From contig NC_079482.1 in assembly GCF_026230105.1 (NCBI RefSeq), positions 10,974,001 through 11,038,000 on the forward strand: DNA of 64,000 nucleotides, read 5' to 3'. The stretch comes from Diorhabda sublineata (Eukaryota; Arthropoda; Insecta; Coleoptera; Chrysomelidae). The translations under genes were made by a program, and so were the position numbers. Shown here in pieces: positions 12,198 to 24,059 of the stretch. The first letter of the stretch is position 1. Each line of letters begins with the position of its first letter. Below the pieces are notes generated by a model, which had not been told where the DNA came from, searched no databases, and worked only from the letters and a program-made list of their open reading frames with translations.

Positions 12198-13370
12198 CAT
12201 CCAAAACAAAGTGACAATCGACCTCAATGGGCTTCAATGGATGTAAATCGACGATATCTGAAAAATTTAGTTGCCAACTAACTCAAATATATAAGAATTG
12301 ATGAGATTCGACTTGAAATGAGGAAGATAGACTTTGAAAATTTTCATTCACACAAAGTGACAATCGACCTCAATTGGCTCAATGGATGTAAATCGACGAT
12401 ATCTGAAAAAGTTAGTTGCCAACTAACTCAAATATATAAGAATTGATGAGATTCGACTTGAAATGAGGAAGATAGACTTCGAAAATTTTCATTCAAAACA
12501 ATGTGACAATCGACCTCAATGGGCTTCAATGGATGTAAATCGACGATATCTGAAAAAGTTAGTTGCCAACTAACTCAAATATATAAGAATTGATGAGATT
12601 CGACTTGAAATGAGGAAGATAGACTTTGAAAATTTTCATTCAAAACAAAGTGACAATCGACCTCAATGGGCTTCAATGGATGTAAATCGACGATATCTGG
12701 AAAAGTTAGTTGCCAACTAACTCAAATATATAAGAATTGATGAGATTCGACTTGAAATGAGGAAGATAGACTTTGAAATATTTCATTCAAAACAAAGTGA
12801 CAATCGACCTCAATGGGCTTCAATGGATGTAAATCGACGATATCTGAAAAATTTAGTTGCCAACTAACTCAAATATATAAGAATTGATGAGATTCGACTT
12901 AAAATGAGAAAGATAGACTTTGGAAATTTTCATGCAAAACAATGTGACAATCAACCTCAATGGGCTTCAATGGATGTAAATCGACGATATCTGAAAAAGT
13001 TAGTTGCCAACTAACTCAAATATATAAGAATTGATGAGATTCGACTTGAAATGAGAAAGATAGACTTTGGAAATTTTCATGCATAACAATGTGACAATCA
13101 ACCTCAATGGGCTTCAATGGATGTAAATCGACGATATCTGAAGAAGTTATTTGCCAACTAACTCAAATATATAAGAATTGATGAGATTCGACTTGAAATG
13201 AGGAAGATAGACTTTGAAAATTTTCATTCAAACCTAGTGACAATCGACCTCACTGGGCTTCAATGGATGTAAATCGACGATATCTGAAAAAGTTAGTTGC
13301 CAACTAACTCAGATATATAAGAATTGATGAGATTCGACTTGAAATGAGGAAGATAGACTTTGAAAATTTT
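12198..13370 (+). repeat. HOR unit U4, 8 monomers, 1,173 bp
   Basis: Order is a-b-c-d-e-f-g followed by an h/i hybrid. The last monomer begins with h-type GAGATTCGACTTGAAATG and changes to i-type AAACCTAG and CCTCACTGGG between about 13,196 and 13,233, keeping the ACTCAGATAT end. One more monomer has gone from the same side as in U2 and U3. Confidence 0.9.
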
Positions 13371-14543
13371 CATCCAAAACAAAGTGACAATCGACCTCAA
13401 TGGGCTTCAATGGATGTAAATCGACGATATCTGAAAAATTTAGTTGCCAACTAACTCAAATATATAAGAATTGATGAGATTCGACTTGAAATGAGGAAGA
13501 TAGACTTTGAAAATTTTCATTCACACAAAGTGACAATCGACCTCAATTGGCTCAATGGATGTAAATCGACGATATCTGAAAAAGTTAGTTGCCAACTAAC
13601 TCAAATATATAAGAATTGATGAGATTCGACTTGAAATGAGGAAGATAGACTTCGAAAATTTTCATTCAAAACAATGTGACAATCGACCTCAATGGGCTTC
13701 AATGGATGTAAATCGACGATATCTGAAAAAGTTAGTTGCCAACTAACTCAAATATATAAGAATTGATGAGATTCGACTTGAAATGAGGAAGATAGACTTT
13801 GAAAATTTTCATTCAAAACAAAGTGACAATCGACCTCAATGGGCTTCAATGGATGTAAATCGACGATATCTGGAAAAGTTAGTTGCCAACTAACTCAAAT
13901 ATATAAGAATTGATGAGATTCGACTTGAAATGAGGAAGATAGACTTTGAAATATTTCATTCAAAACAAAGTGACAATCGACCTCAATGGGCTTCAATGGA
14001 TGTAAATCGACGATATCTGAAAAATTTAGTTGCCAACTAACTCAAATATATAAGAATTGATGAGATTCGACTTAAAATGAGAAAGATAGACTTTGGAAAT
14101 TTTCATGCAAAACAATGTGACAATCAACCTCAATGGGCTTCAATGGATGTAAATCGACGATATCTGAAAAAGTTAGTTGCCAACTAACTCAAATATATAA
14201 GAATTGATGAGATTCGACTTGAAATGAGAAAGATAGACTTTGGAAATTTTCATGCATAACAATGTGACAATCAACCTCAATGGGCTTCAATGGATGTAAA
14301 TCGACGATATCTGAAGAAGTTATTTGCCAACTAACTCAAATATATAAGAATTGATGAGATTCGACTTGGAATGAGGAAGATAGACTTTGAAAATTTTCAT
14401 TCAAACCTAGTGACAATCGACCTCACTGGGCTTCAATGGATGTAAATCGACGATATCTGAAAAAGTTAGTTGCCAACTAACTCAGATATATAAGAATTGA
14501 TGAGATTCGACTTGAAATGAGGAAGATAGACTTTGAAAATTTT
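13371..14543 (+). repeat. HOR unit U5, 8 monomers, 1,173 bp
   Basis: Same eight-monomer layout as U4, but the h/i junction lies further upstream: GATGAGATT is followed at once by i-type CTTGGAATG (about 14,356-14,369). The different junction means either an independent fusion or later gene conversion of a U4-like copy. Confidence 0.88.
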
Positions 14544-16739
14544 CATCCAAAACAAAGTGACAATCGACCTCAATGGGCTTCAATGGATGTAAATCGACGA
14601 TATCTGAAAAATTTAGTTGCCAACTAACTCAAATATATAAGAATTGATGAGATTCGACTTGAAATGAGGAAGATAGACTTTGAAAATTTTCATTCACACA
14701 AAGTGACAATCGACCTCAATTGGCTCAATGGATGTAAATCGACGATATCTGAAAAAGTTGGTTGCCAACTAACTCAAATATATAAGAATTGATGAGATTC
14801 GACTTGAAATGAGGAAGATAGACTTCGAAAATTTTCATTCAAAACAATGTGACAATCGACCTCAATGGGCTTCAATGGATGTAAATCGACGATATCTGAA
14901 AAAGTTAGTTGCCAACTAACTCAAATATATAAGAATTGATGAGATTCGACTTGAAATGAGGAAGATAGACTTTGAAAATTTTCATTCAAAACAAAGTGAC
15001 AATCGACCTCAATGGGCTTCAATGGATGTAAATCGACGATATCTGGAAAAGTTAGTTGCCAACTAACTCAAATATATAAGAATTGATGAGATTCGACTTG
15101 AAATGAGGAAGATAGACTTTGAAATATTTCATTCAAAACAAAGTGACAATCGACCTCAATTGGCTCAATGGATGTAAATCGACGATATCTGAAAAAGTTA
15201 GTTGCCAACTAACTCAAATATATAAGAATTGATGGGATTCGACTTGAAATGAGGAAGATAGACTTTGAAAATTTTCATTCAAAACAAAGTGACAATCGAC
15301 CTCAATGGGCTTCAATGGATGTAAATCGACGATATCTGGAAAAGTTAGTTGCCAACTAACTCAAATATATAAGAATTGATGAGATTCGACTTGAAATGAG
15401 GAAGATAGACTTTGAAATATTTCATTCAAAACAAAGTGACAATCGACCTCAATTGGCTCAATGGATGTAAATCGACGATATCTGAAAAAGTTAGTTGCCA
15501 ACTAACTCAAATATATAAGAATTGATGAGATTCGACTTGAAATGAGGAAGATAGACTTCGAAAATTTTCATTCAAAACAATGTGACAATCGACCTCAATG
15601 GGCTTCAATGGATGTAAATCGACGATATCTGAAAAAGTTAGTTGCCAACTAACTCAAATATATAAGAATTGATGAGATTCGACTTGAAATGAGGAAGATA
15701 GACTTTGAAAATTTTCATTCAAAACAAAGTGACAATCGACCTCAATGGGCTTCAATGGATGTAAATCGACGATATCTGGAAAAGTTAGTTGCCAACTAAC
15801 TCAAATATATAAGAATTGATGAGATTCGACTTGAAATGAGGAAGATAGACTTTGAAATATTTCATTCAAAACAAAGTGACAATCGACCTCAATGGGCTTC
15901 AATGGATGTAAATCGACGATATCTGAAAAAGTTAGTTGCCAACTAACTCAAATATATAAGAATTGATGGGATTCGACTTGGAATGAGGAAGATAGACTTT
16001 GAAAATTTTCATTCAAACCTAGTGACAATCGACCTCACTGGGCTTCAATGGATGTAAATCGACGATATCTGAAAAAGTTAGTTGCCAACTAACTCAAATA
16101 TATAAGAATTGATGAGATTCGACTTGAAATGAGGACGATAGACTTTGAAAATTTTCATTCAAACAAAGTAACAATCGACCTCAATGGGCTTCAATGGATG
16201 TAAATCGACGATATCTGAAAAAGTTAGTTGCCAACTAACTCAAATATATAAGAATTGATGGGATTCGACTTGGAATGAGGAAGATAGACTTTGAAAATTT
16301 TCATTCAAACCTAGTGACAATCGACCTCACTGGGCTTCAATGGATGTAAATCGACGATATCTGAAAAAGTTAGTTGCCAACTAACTCAAATATATAAGAA
16401 TTGATGAGATTCGACTTGAAATGAGGACGATAGACTTTGAAAATTTTCATTCAAACAAAGTAACAATCGACCTCAATGGGCTTCAATGGATGTAAATCGA
16501 CGATATCTGGAAAAGTTAGTTGCCAACTAACTCAAATATATAAGAATTGATGAGATTCGACTTGAAATGAGGAAGATAGACTTTGAAAATTTTCATTCAA
16601 ACAAAGTGACAATCGACCTCAATGGGCTTCAATGGATGTAAATCGACGATATCTGGAAAAGTTAGTTGCCAACTAACTCAGATATATAAGAATTGATGAG
16701 ATTCGACTTGAAATGAGGAAGATAGACTTTGAAAATTTT
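14544..16739 (+). repeat. Irregular unit U6, 15 monomers, 2,196 bp
   Basis: Order read from markers is a-b-c-d, then an e/b hybrid (GAAATATTTC followed by AATTGGCTCAATGG), a d-like copy with GATGGGATT, a second identical e/b hybrid 293 bp later, c, d, an e/h-like hybrid, then i-j-i-j-k. The unit has lost f and g and gained duplicated e/b and i-j pairs. Its length equals 15 x 147 minus 9, as the listed deletions predict. Confidence 0.82.
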
Positions 16740-18120
16740 CATCCAAAACAAAGTGACAATCGACCTCAATGGGCTTCAATGGATGTAAATCGACGATATC
16801 TGAAAAATTTAGTTGCCAACTAACTCAAATATATAAGAATTGATGAGATTCGACTTGAAATGAGGAAGATAGACTTTGAAAATTTTCATTCACACAAAGT
16901 GACAATCGACCTCAATTGGCTCAATGGATGTAAATCGACGATATCTGAAAAAGTAAGTTGCCAACTAACTCAAATACATAAGAATTGATGAGATTCGACT
17001 TGAAATGAGGAAGATAGACTTTGAAAATTTTCATTCAAAACAATGTGACAATCGACCTCAATGGGCTTCAATGGATGTAAATCGACGATATCTGAAAAAG
17101 TTAGTTGCCAACTAACTCAAATATATAAGAATTGATGAGATTCGACTTGAAATGAGGAAGATAGAGTTTGAAAATTTTCATTCAAAACAAAGTGACAATC
17201 GACCTCAATGGGCTTCAATGGATGTAAATCGACGATATCTGGAAAAGTTAGTTGCCAACTAACTCAAATATATAAGAATTGATGAGATTCGACTTGAAAT
17301 GAGGAAGATAGACTTTGAAATATTTCATTCAAAACAAAGTGACAATCGACCTCAATGGGCTTCAATGGATGTAAATCGACGATATCTGAAAAATTTAGTT
17401 GCCAACTAACTCAAATATATAAGAATTGATGAGATTCGACTTAAAATGAGAAAGATAGACTTTGGAAATTTTCATGCAAAACAATGTGACAATCAACCTC
17501 AATGGGCTTCAATGGATGTAAATCGACGATATCTGAAAAAGTTAGTTGCCAACTAACTCAAATATATAAGAATTGATGAGATTCGACTTGAAATGAGAAA
17601 GATAGACTTTGGAAATTTTCATGCATAACAATGTGACAATCAACCTCAATGGGCTTCAATGGATGTAAATCGACGATATCTGAAGAAGTTATTTGCCAAC
17701 TAACTCAAATATATAAGAATTGATGAGATTCGACTTGAAATGAGGAAGATAGACTTTGAAAATTTTCATTCAAACAAAGTGACAATCGACCTCAATGGGC
17801 TTCAATGGATGTAAATCGACGATATCTGAAAAAGTTAGTTGCCAACTAACTCAAATATATAAGAATTGATGGGATTCGACTTGGAATGAGGAAGATAGAC
17901 TTTGAAAATTTTCATTCAAACCTAGTGACAATCGACCTCACTGGGCTTCAATGGATGTAAATCGACGATATCTGAAAAAGTTAGTTGCCAACTAACTCAA
18001 ATATATAAGAATTGATGAGATTCGACTTGAAATGAGGACGATAGACTTTGAAAATTTTCATTCAAACAAAGTAACAATCGACCTCAATGGGCTTCACTGG
18101 ATGTAAATCGACGATATCTG
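16740..18120 (+). repeat. HOR unit U7 (a-j), sister of U2
   Basis: Order is a-b-c-d-e-f-g-h-i-j, and then the array passes into a different family instead of returning to 'a'. It shares the private marks of U2: AAGTAAGTTG, AAATACATAAG and ATAGAGTTTG. The last j keeps AGTAAC and has CTTCACTGG near 18,096. The end coordinate is approximate, set where the following copies take on ATGTGGCAATC and CGAAATTAGG markers. Confidence 0.82.
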
Positions 18121-21100
18121 AAAAATTTAGTTGCCAACTAACTCAAATATATAAGAATTGATGAGATTCGACTTGAAATGAGGAAGATAGACTTTGAAAA
18201 TTTTCATTCAAAACAATGTGGCAATCGACCTCAATGGGCTTCAATGGATGTCAATCGACGATATCTGAAAAAGTTAGTTGCCAACTAACTCAAATATATA
18301 AGAATTGATGAGATTCGACTCGAAATTAGGAGAATAGACTTTGACAATTTTCATTCAAAACAAAGTGACAATCGACCTCAATGGGCTTCAATGGATGTAA
18401 ATCGACGATATCTGGAAAAGTTAGTTGCCAACTAACTCAAATATATAAGAATTGATGAGATTCGACTTGAAATGAGGAAGATAGACTTCGAAAATTTTCA
18501 TTCAAAACAAAGTGAAAATCGACCTCAATGGGCTTCAATGGATGTAAATCGACGATATCTGGAAAAGTTAGTTGCCAACTAACTCAAATATATAAGAATT
18601 GATGAGATTCGACTTGAAATGAGGAAGATCGACTTTGAAAATTTTCATTCAAAACAAAGTGACAATCGACCTCAATGGCCTTCAATGGATGTAAATCGAC
18701 GATATCTGAAAAAGTTTGTTGCCAACTAACTTAAATATATAAGAATTGATGAGATTCGACTCGAAATGAGGAAGATAGACTTTGAAAATTTTCATTAAAA
18801 ACAAAGTGACAATCGACCTCAATGGGCTCCAATGGATGTAAATCGACGATATCTGGAGAAGTTAGTTGCCAACTAACTCAGATATATAAGAATTGATGAG
18901 ATTCGACTTGAAATGAGGAAGATAGACTTTGAAAATTTTCATTCAAAACAAAGTGACAATCGACCTCAATGGGCTTCAATGGATGTGAATCGACGATATC
19001 TGAAAAAGTTAGTTGCCAACTAACTCAAATATATAAGAAATGATGGGATTCGACTAGAAATGAGGAAGATAGACTTTGAAAATTTTCATTCAAACAAAGT
19101 GACAATCGACCTCACTGGGCTTCAATGGATGTGAATCGACGATATCTGAAAAAGTTAGTTGCCAACTAACTCAAATATATAAGAATTGATGGGATTCGAC
19201 TTGGAATGAGGAAGATAGACTTTGAAAATTTTCATTCAAACCTAGTGACAATCGACCTCACTGGGCTTCAATGGATGTAAATCGACGATATCTGAAAAAG
19301 TTAGTTGCCAACTAACTCAAATATATAAGAATTGATGAGATTCGACTTGAAATGAGGACGATAGACTTTGAAAATTTTCATTCAAACAAAGTAACAATCG
19401 ACCTCAATGGGCTTCAATGGATGTAAATCGACGATATCTGAAAAATTTAGTTGCCAACTAACTCAAATATATAAGAATTGATGAGATTCGACTTGAAATG
19501 AGGAAGATAGACTTTGAAAATTTTCATTCAAAACAATGTAGCAATCGACCTCAATGGGCTTCAATGGATGTCAATCGACGATATCTGGAAAAGTTAGTTG
19601 CCAACTAACTCAAATATATAAGAATTGATGAGATTCGACTTGAAATGAGGAAGATAGACTTCGAAAATTTTCATTCAAAACAAAGTGAAAATCGACCTCA
19701 ATGGGCTTCAATGGATGTAAATCGACGATATCTGGAAAAGTTAGTTGCCAACTAACTCAAATATATAAGAATTGATGAGATTCGACTTGAAATGAGGAAG
19801 ATCGACTTTGAAAATTTTCATTCAAAACAAAGTGACAATCGACCTCAATGGGCTTCAATGGATGTAAATCGACGATATCTGAAAAAGTTTGTTGCCAACT
19901 AACTTAAATATATAAGAATTGATGAGATTCGACTCGAAATGAGGAAGATAGACTTTGAAAATTTTCATTAAAAACAAAGTGACAATCGACCTCAATGGGC
20001 TCCAATGGATGTAAATCGACGATATCTGGAGAAGTTAGTTGCCAACTAACTCAGATATATAAGAATTGATGAGATTCGACTTGAAATGAGGAAGATAGAC
20101 TTTGAAAATTTTCATTCAAAACAAAGTGACAATCGACCTCAATGGGCTTCAATGGATGTGAATCGACGATATCTGAAAAAGTTAGTTGCCAACTAACTCA
20201 AATATATAAGAAATGATGGGATTCGACTAGAAATGAGGAAGATAGACTTTGAAAATTTTCATTCAAACAAAGTGACAATCGACCTCACTGGGCTTCAATG
20301 GATGTGAATCGACGATATCTGAAAAAGTTAGTTGGCAACTAACTCAAATATATAAGAATTGATGGGATTCGACTTGAAATGAGGAAGATAGACTTTGAAA
20401 ATTTTCATTCAAACAAAGTGACAATCGACCTCACTGGGCTTCAATGGATGTAAATCGACGATATCTGAAATAGTTAGTCGCCAACTAACTCAAATATAAA
20501 AGAATTGATGAGATTCGACTTGAAATGGGGAAGATAGACTTTGAAAATTTTCATTCAAACAAAGTAACAATCGACCTCAATGGGCTTCAATGGATGTAAA
20601 TCGACGATATCTGAAAAAGTTAGTTGCCAACTAACTCAAATATATAAGAATTGATGAGATTCGACTTGAAATGAGGAAGATAGACTTTGGAAATTTTCAT
20701 TCAAAACAAAGTGACAATCGAACTCAATGGGCTTCTATGGATGTAAATCGACGATAGCTGAAAAATTTAGTTGCCAACTAACACGAATATATAAGAATTG
20801 ATGAGATTCGACTTGAAATGAGGAAGATAGACTTTGAAAATTTTCATTCAAACAAAGTGACAATCGACCTCACTGGGCTTCAATGGATGTAAATCGACGA
20901 TATCTGGAAAAGTTAGTTGCCAACTAACTCAAATATATAAGAATTGATGAGATTCGACTTGAAATGAGGAAGATAGACTTCGAAAATTTTCATTCAAAAC
21001 AAAGTGAAAATCGACCTCAATGGGCTTCAATGGATGTAAATCGACGATATCTGGAAAAGTTAGTTGCCAATCAACTCAAATATATAAGAATTGATGAGAT

Positions 21101-22009
21101 TCGACTTGAAATGAGGAAGATCGACTTTGAAAATTTTCATTCAAAACAAAGTGACAATCGACCTCAATGGGCTTCAATGGATGTAAATCGACGATATCTG
21201 AAAAAGTTTGTTGCCAACTAACTTAAATATATAAGAATTGATGAGATTCGACTTGAAATGAGGAAGATAGACTTTGAAAATTTTCATTAAAAACAAAGTG
21301 ACAATCGACCTCAATGGGCTCCAATGGATGTAAATCGACGATATCTGGAAAAGTTAGTTGGCAAATAACTCAGATATATAAGAATTGATGAGATTCGACT
21401 TGAAATGAGGAAGATAGACTTTGAAAATTTTCATTCAAAACAAAGTGACAATCGACCTCAATGGGCTTCAATGGATGTGAATCGACGATATCTGAAAAAG
21501 TTAGTTGCCAACTAACTCAAATATATAAGAAATGATGGGATTCGACTAGAAATGAGGAAGATAGACTTTGAAAATTTTCATTAAAACAAAGTGACAATCG
21601 ACCTCACTGGGCTTCAATGGATGTGAATCGACGATATCTGAAAAAGTTAGTTGCCAACTAACTCAAATATATAAGAATTGATGGGATTCGACTTGAAATG
21701 AGGAAGATAGACTTTGAAAATTTTCATTCAAACAAAGTGACAATCGACCTCACTGGGCTTCAATGGATGTAAATCGACGATATCTGGAAAAGTTAGTCGC
21801 CAACTAACTCAAATATAAAAGAATTGATGAGATTCGACTTGGAATGGGGAAGATAGACTTTGAAAATTTTCATTCAAACGAAGTAACAATCGACCTCAAT
21901 GGGCTTCAATGGATGTAAATCGACGATATCTGAAAAAGTTAGTTGCCAACTAACTCAAATATATAAGAATTGATGAGATTCGACTTGAAATGAGAAAGAT
22001 AGACTTTGG
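18121..22009 (+). repeat. Zone with 8- and 9-monomer HORs marked by CATTAAAAAC
   Basis: The rare marker CATTAAAAAC recurs at 18,793, 19,966 and 21,285, spacings of 1,173 and 1,319 bp. Each block carries CGAAAATTTTC with AGTGAAAATCG, GATCGACTTTG, CATTAAAAAC, GTGAATCG and AATGATGGG monomers in that order. Near 20,475 a dyad variant AGTCGCCAAC and an AAATATAAAAG change appear, and the same pair recurs at about 21,797, 27,804 and 31,760. Confidence 0.82.
18920..19587 (+). repeat. Second copy of the 668-bp segment at the window start
   Basis: This is the distant partner of 1-668. It sits inside a local 8-monomer repeat, since the CATTAAAAAC marker recurs at 18,793 and 19,966 (1,173 bp apart) and again at 21,285 (1,319 bp, 9 monomers). 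The segment therefore belongs to a family of related blocks in this part of the array. Confidence 0.88.
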
Positions 22010-24059
22010 AAATTTTCATTCAAAACAAAGTGACAATCGAACTCAATGGGCTTCAATGGATGTAAATCGACGATAGCTGAAAAATTTAGTTGCCAACTAA
22101 CACGAATATATAAGAATTGATGAGATTCGACTTGAAATGAGGAAGATAGACTTTGAAAATTTTCATTCAAACAAAGTGACAATCGACCTCACTGGGCTTC
22201 AATGGATGTAAATCGACGATATCTGGAAAAGTTAGTTGCCAACTAACTCAAATATATAAGAATTGATGAGATTCGACTTGGAATGAGGAAGATAGACTTT
22301 GAAAATTTTCATTCAAACAAAGTAACAATCGACCTCAATGGGCTTCAATGGATGTAAATCTACGATATCTGAAAAAGTTCGTTGCCAACTAACTCAAATA
22401 TATAAGAATTGATGAGATTCGACTTGAAATGAGAAAGATAGACTTTGGAAATTTTCATGCAAAACAATGTGACAATCAACCTCAATGGGCTTCAATGGAT
22501 GTAAATCGACGATATCTGAAAAAGTTAGTTGCCAACTAACTCAAATATATAAGAAATGATGGGATTCGACTAGAAATGAGGAAGATAGACTTTGAAAATT
22601 TTCATTCAAACAAAGTGACAATCGACCTCACTGGAATTCAATGGATGTAAATCGACGATATCTGAAAAAGTTAGTTGCCAACTAACTCAAATATATAAGA
22701 ATTGATGAGATTCGACTTGAAATGAGGAAGATAGACTTTGGAAATTTTCATTCAAAACAAAGTGACAATCGAACTCAATGGGCTTCAATGGATGTAAATC
22801 GACGATAGCTGGAAAATTTAGTTGCCAACTAACACGAATATATAAGAATTGATGAGATTCGACTTGAAATGAGGAAGATAGACTTTGAAAATTTTCATTC
22901 AAACCTAGTGACAATCGACCTCACTGGGCTTCAATGGATGTAAATCGACGATATCTGAAAAAGTTAGTTGCCAACTAACTCAAATATATAAGAATTGATG
23001 GGATTCGACTTGGAATGAGGAAGATAGACTTTGAAAATTTTCATTCAAACCTAGTGACAATCGACCTCACTGGGCTTCAATGGATGTAAATCGACGATAT
23101 CTGAAAGAGTTAGTTGCCAACTAACTCAAATATATAAGAATTGATGGGATTCGACTCGAAATTAGGAAGATAGACTTTGAAAATTTTCATTCAAACAAAG
23201 TAACAATCGACCTCAATGGGCTTCAATGGATGTAAATCGACGATGTCTGAAAAATTTAGTTGCCAACTAACTCAAATATATAAGAATTGATGGGATTCGA
23301 CTTGGAATGAGGAAGATAGACTTTGAAAATTTTCATTCAAACCTAGTGACAATCGACCTCACTGGGCTTCAATGGATGTAAATCGACGATATCTGAAAAA
23401 GTTATTTGCCAACTAACTCAAATATATAAGAATTGATGAGATTCGACTTGGAATGAGGAAGATAGACTTTGAAAATTTTCATTCAAACAAAGTAACAATC
23501 GACCTCAATGGGCTTCAATGGATGTAAATCTACGATATCTGAAAAAGTTCGTTGCCAACTAACTCAAATATATAAGAATTGATGAGATTCGACTTGAAAT
23601 GAGAAAGATAGACTTTGGAAATTTTCATGCAAAACAATGTGACAATCAACCTCAATGGGCTTCAATGGATGTCAATCGACGATATCTGAAAAAGTTAGTT
23701 GCCAACTAACTCAAATATATAAGAATTGATGAGATTCGACTCGAAATTAGGAAGATAGACTTTGAAAATTTTCATTCAAAACAAAGTGACAATCGACCTC
23801 AATGGGCTTCAATGGATGTAAATCGACGATATCTGGAAAAGTTAGTTGCCAACTAACTCAAATATATAAGAATTGATGAGATTCGACTTGAAATGAGGAA
23901 GATCGACTTTGAAAATTTTCATTCAAAACAAAGTGACAATCGAACTCAATGGGCTTCAATGGATGTAAATCGACGATAGCTGGAAAATTTAGTTGCCAAC
24001 TAACACGAATATATAAGAATTGATGAGATTCGACTTGAAATGAGGAAGATAGACTTTGA
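22010..24059 (+). repeat. 14-monomer HOR, copy 1 (2,050-bp period)
   Basis: 22,010-23,903 matches 24,060-25,953 at an offset of 2,050 bp with no difference in my reading (1,894 bp). Shared rare markers include CGATAGCTG with AACACGAAT, AATCTACGATATC with GTTCGTTG, CACTGGAATTCAATGG, CTGAAAGAG and CGATGTCTG. The match starts after TTTGGA/TTTGAA at 22,009 and ends at GATCGAC/GATAGAC at 23,904. Confidence 0.9.

Noticed and set aside
7803..18120. Whole region as a regular HOR with one fixed period
   Set aside because: Marker spacings are 1,611, 1,465, 1,319, 1,173, 1,173 and 2,196 bp, so no single period describes it.
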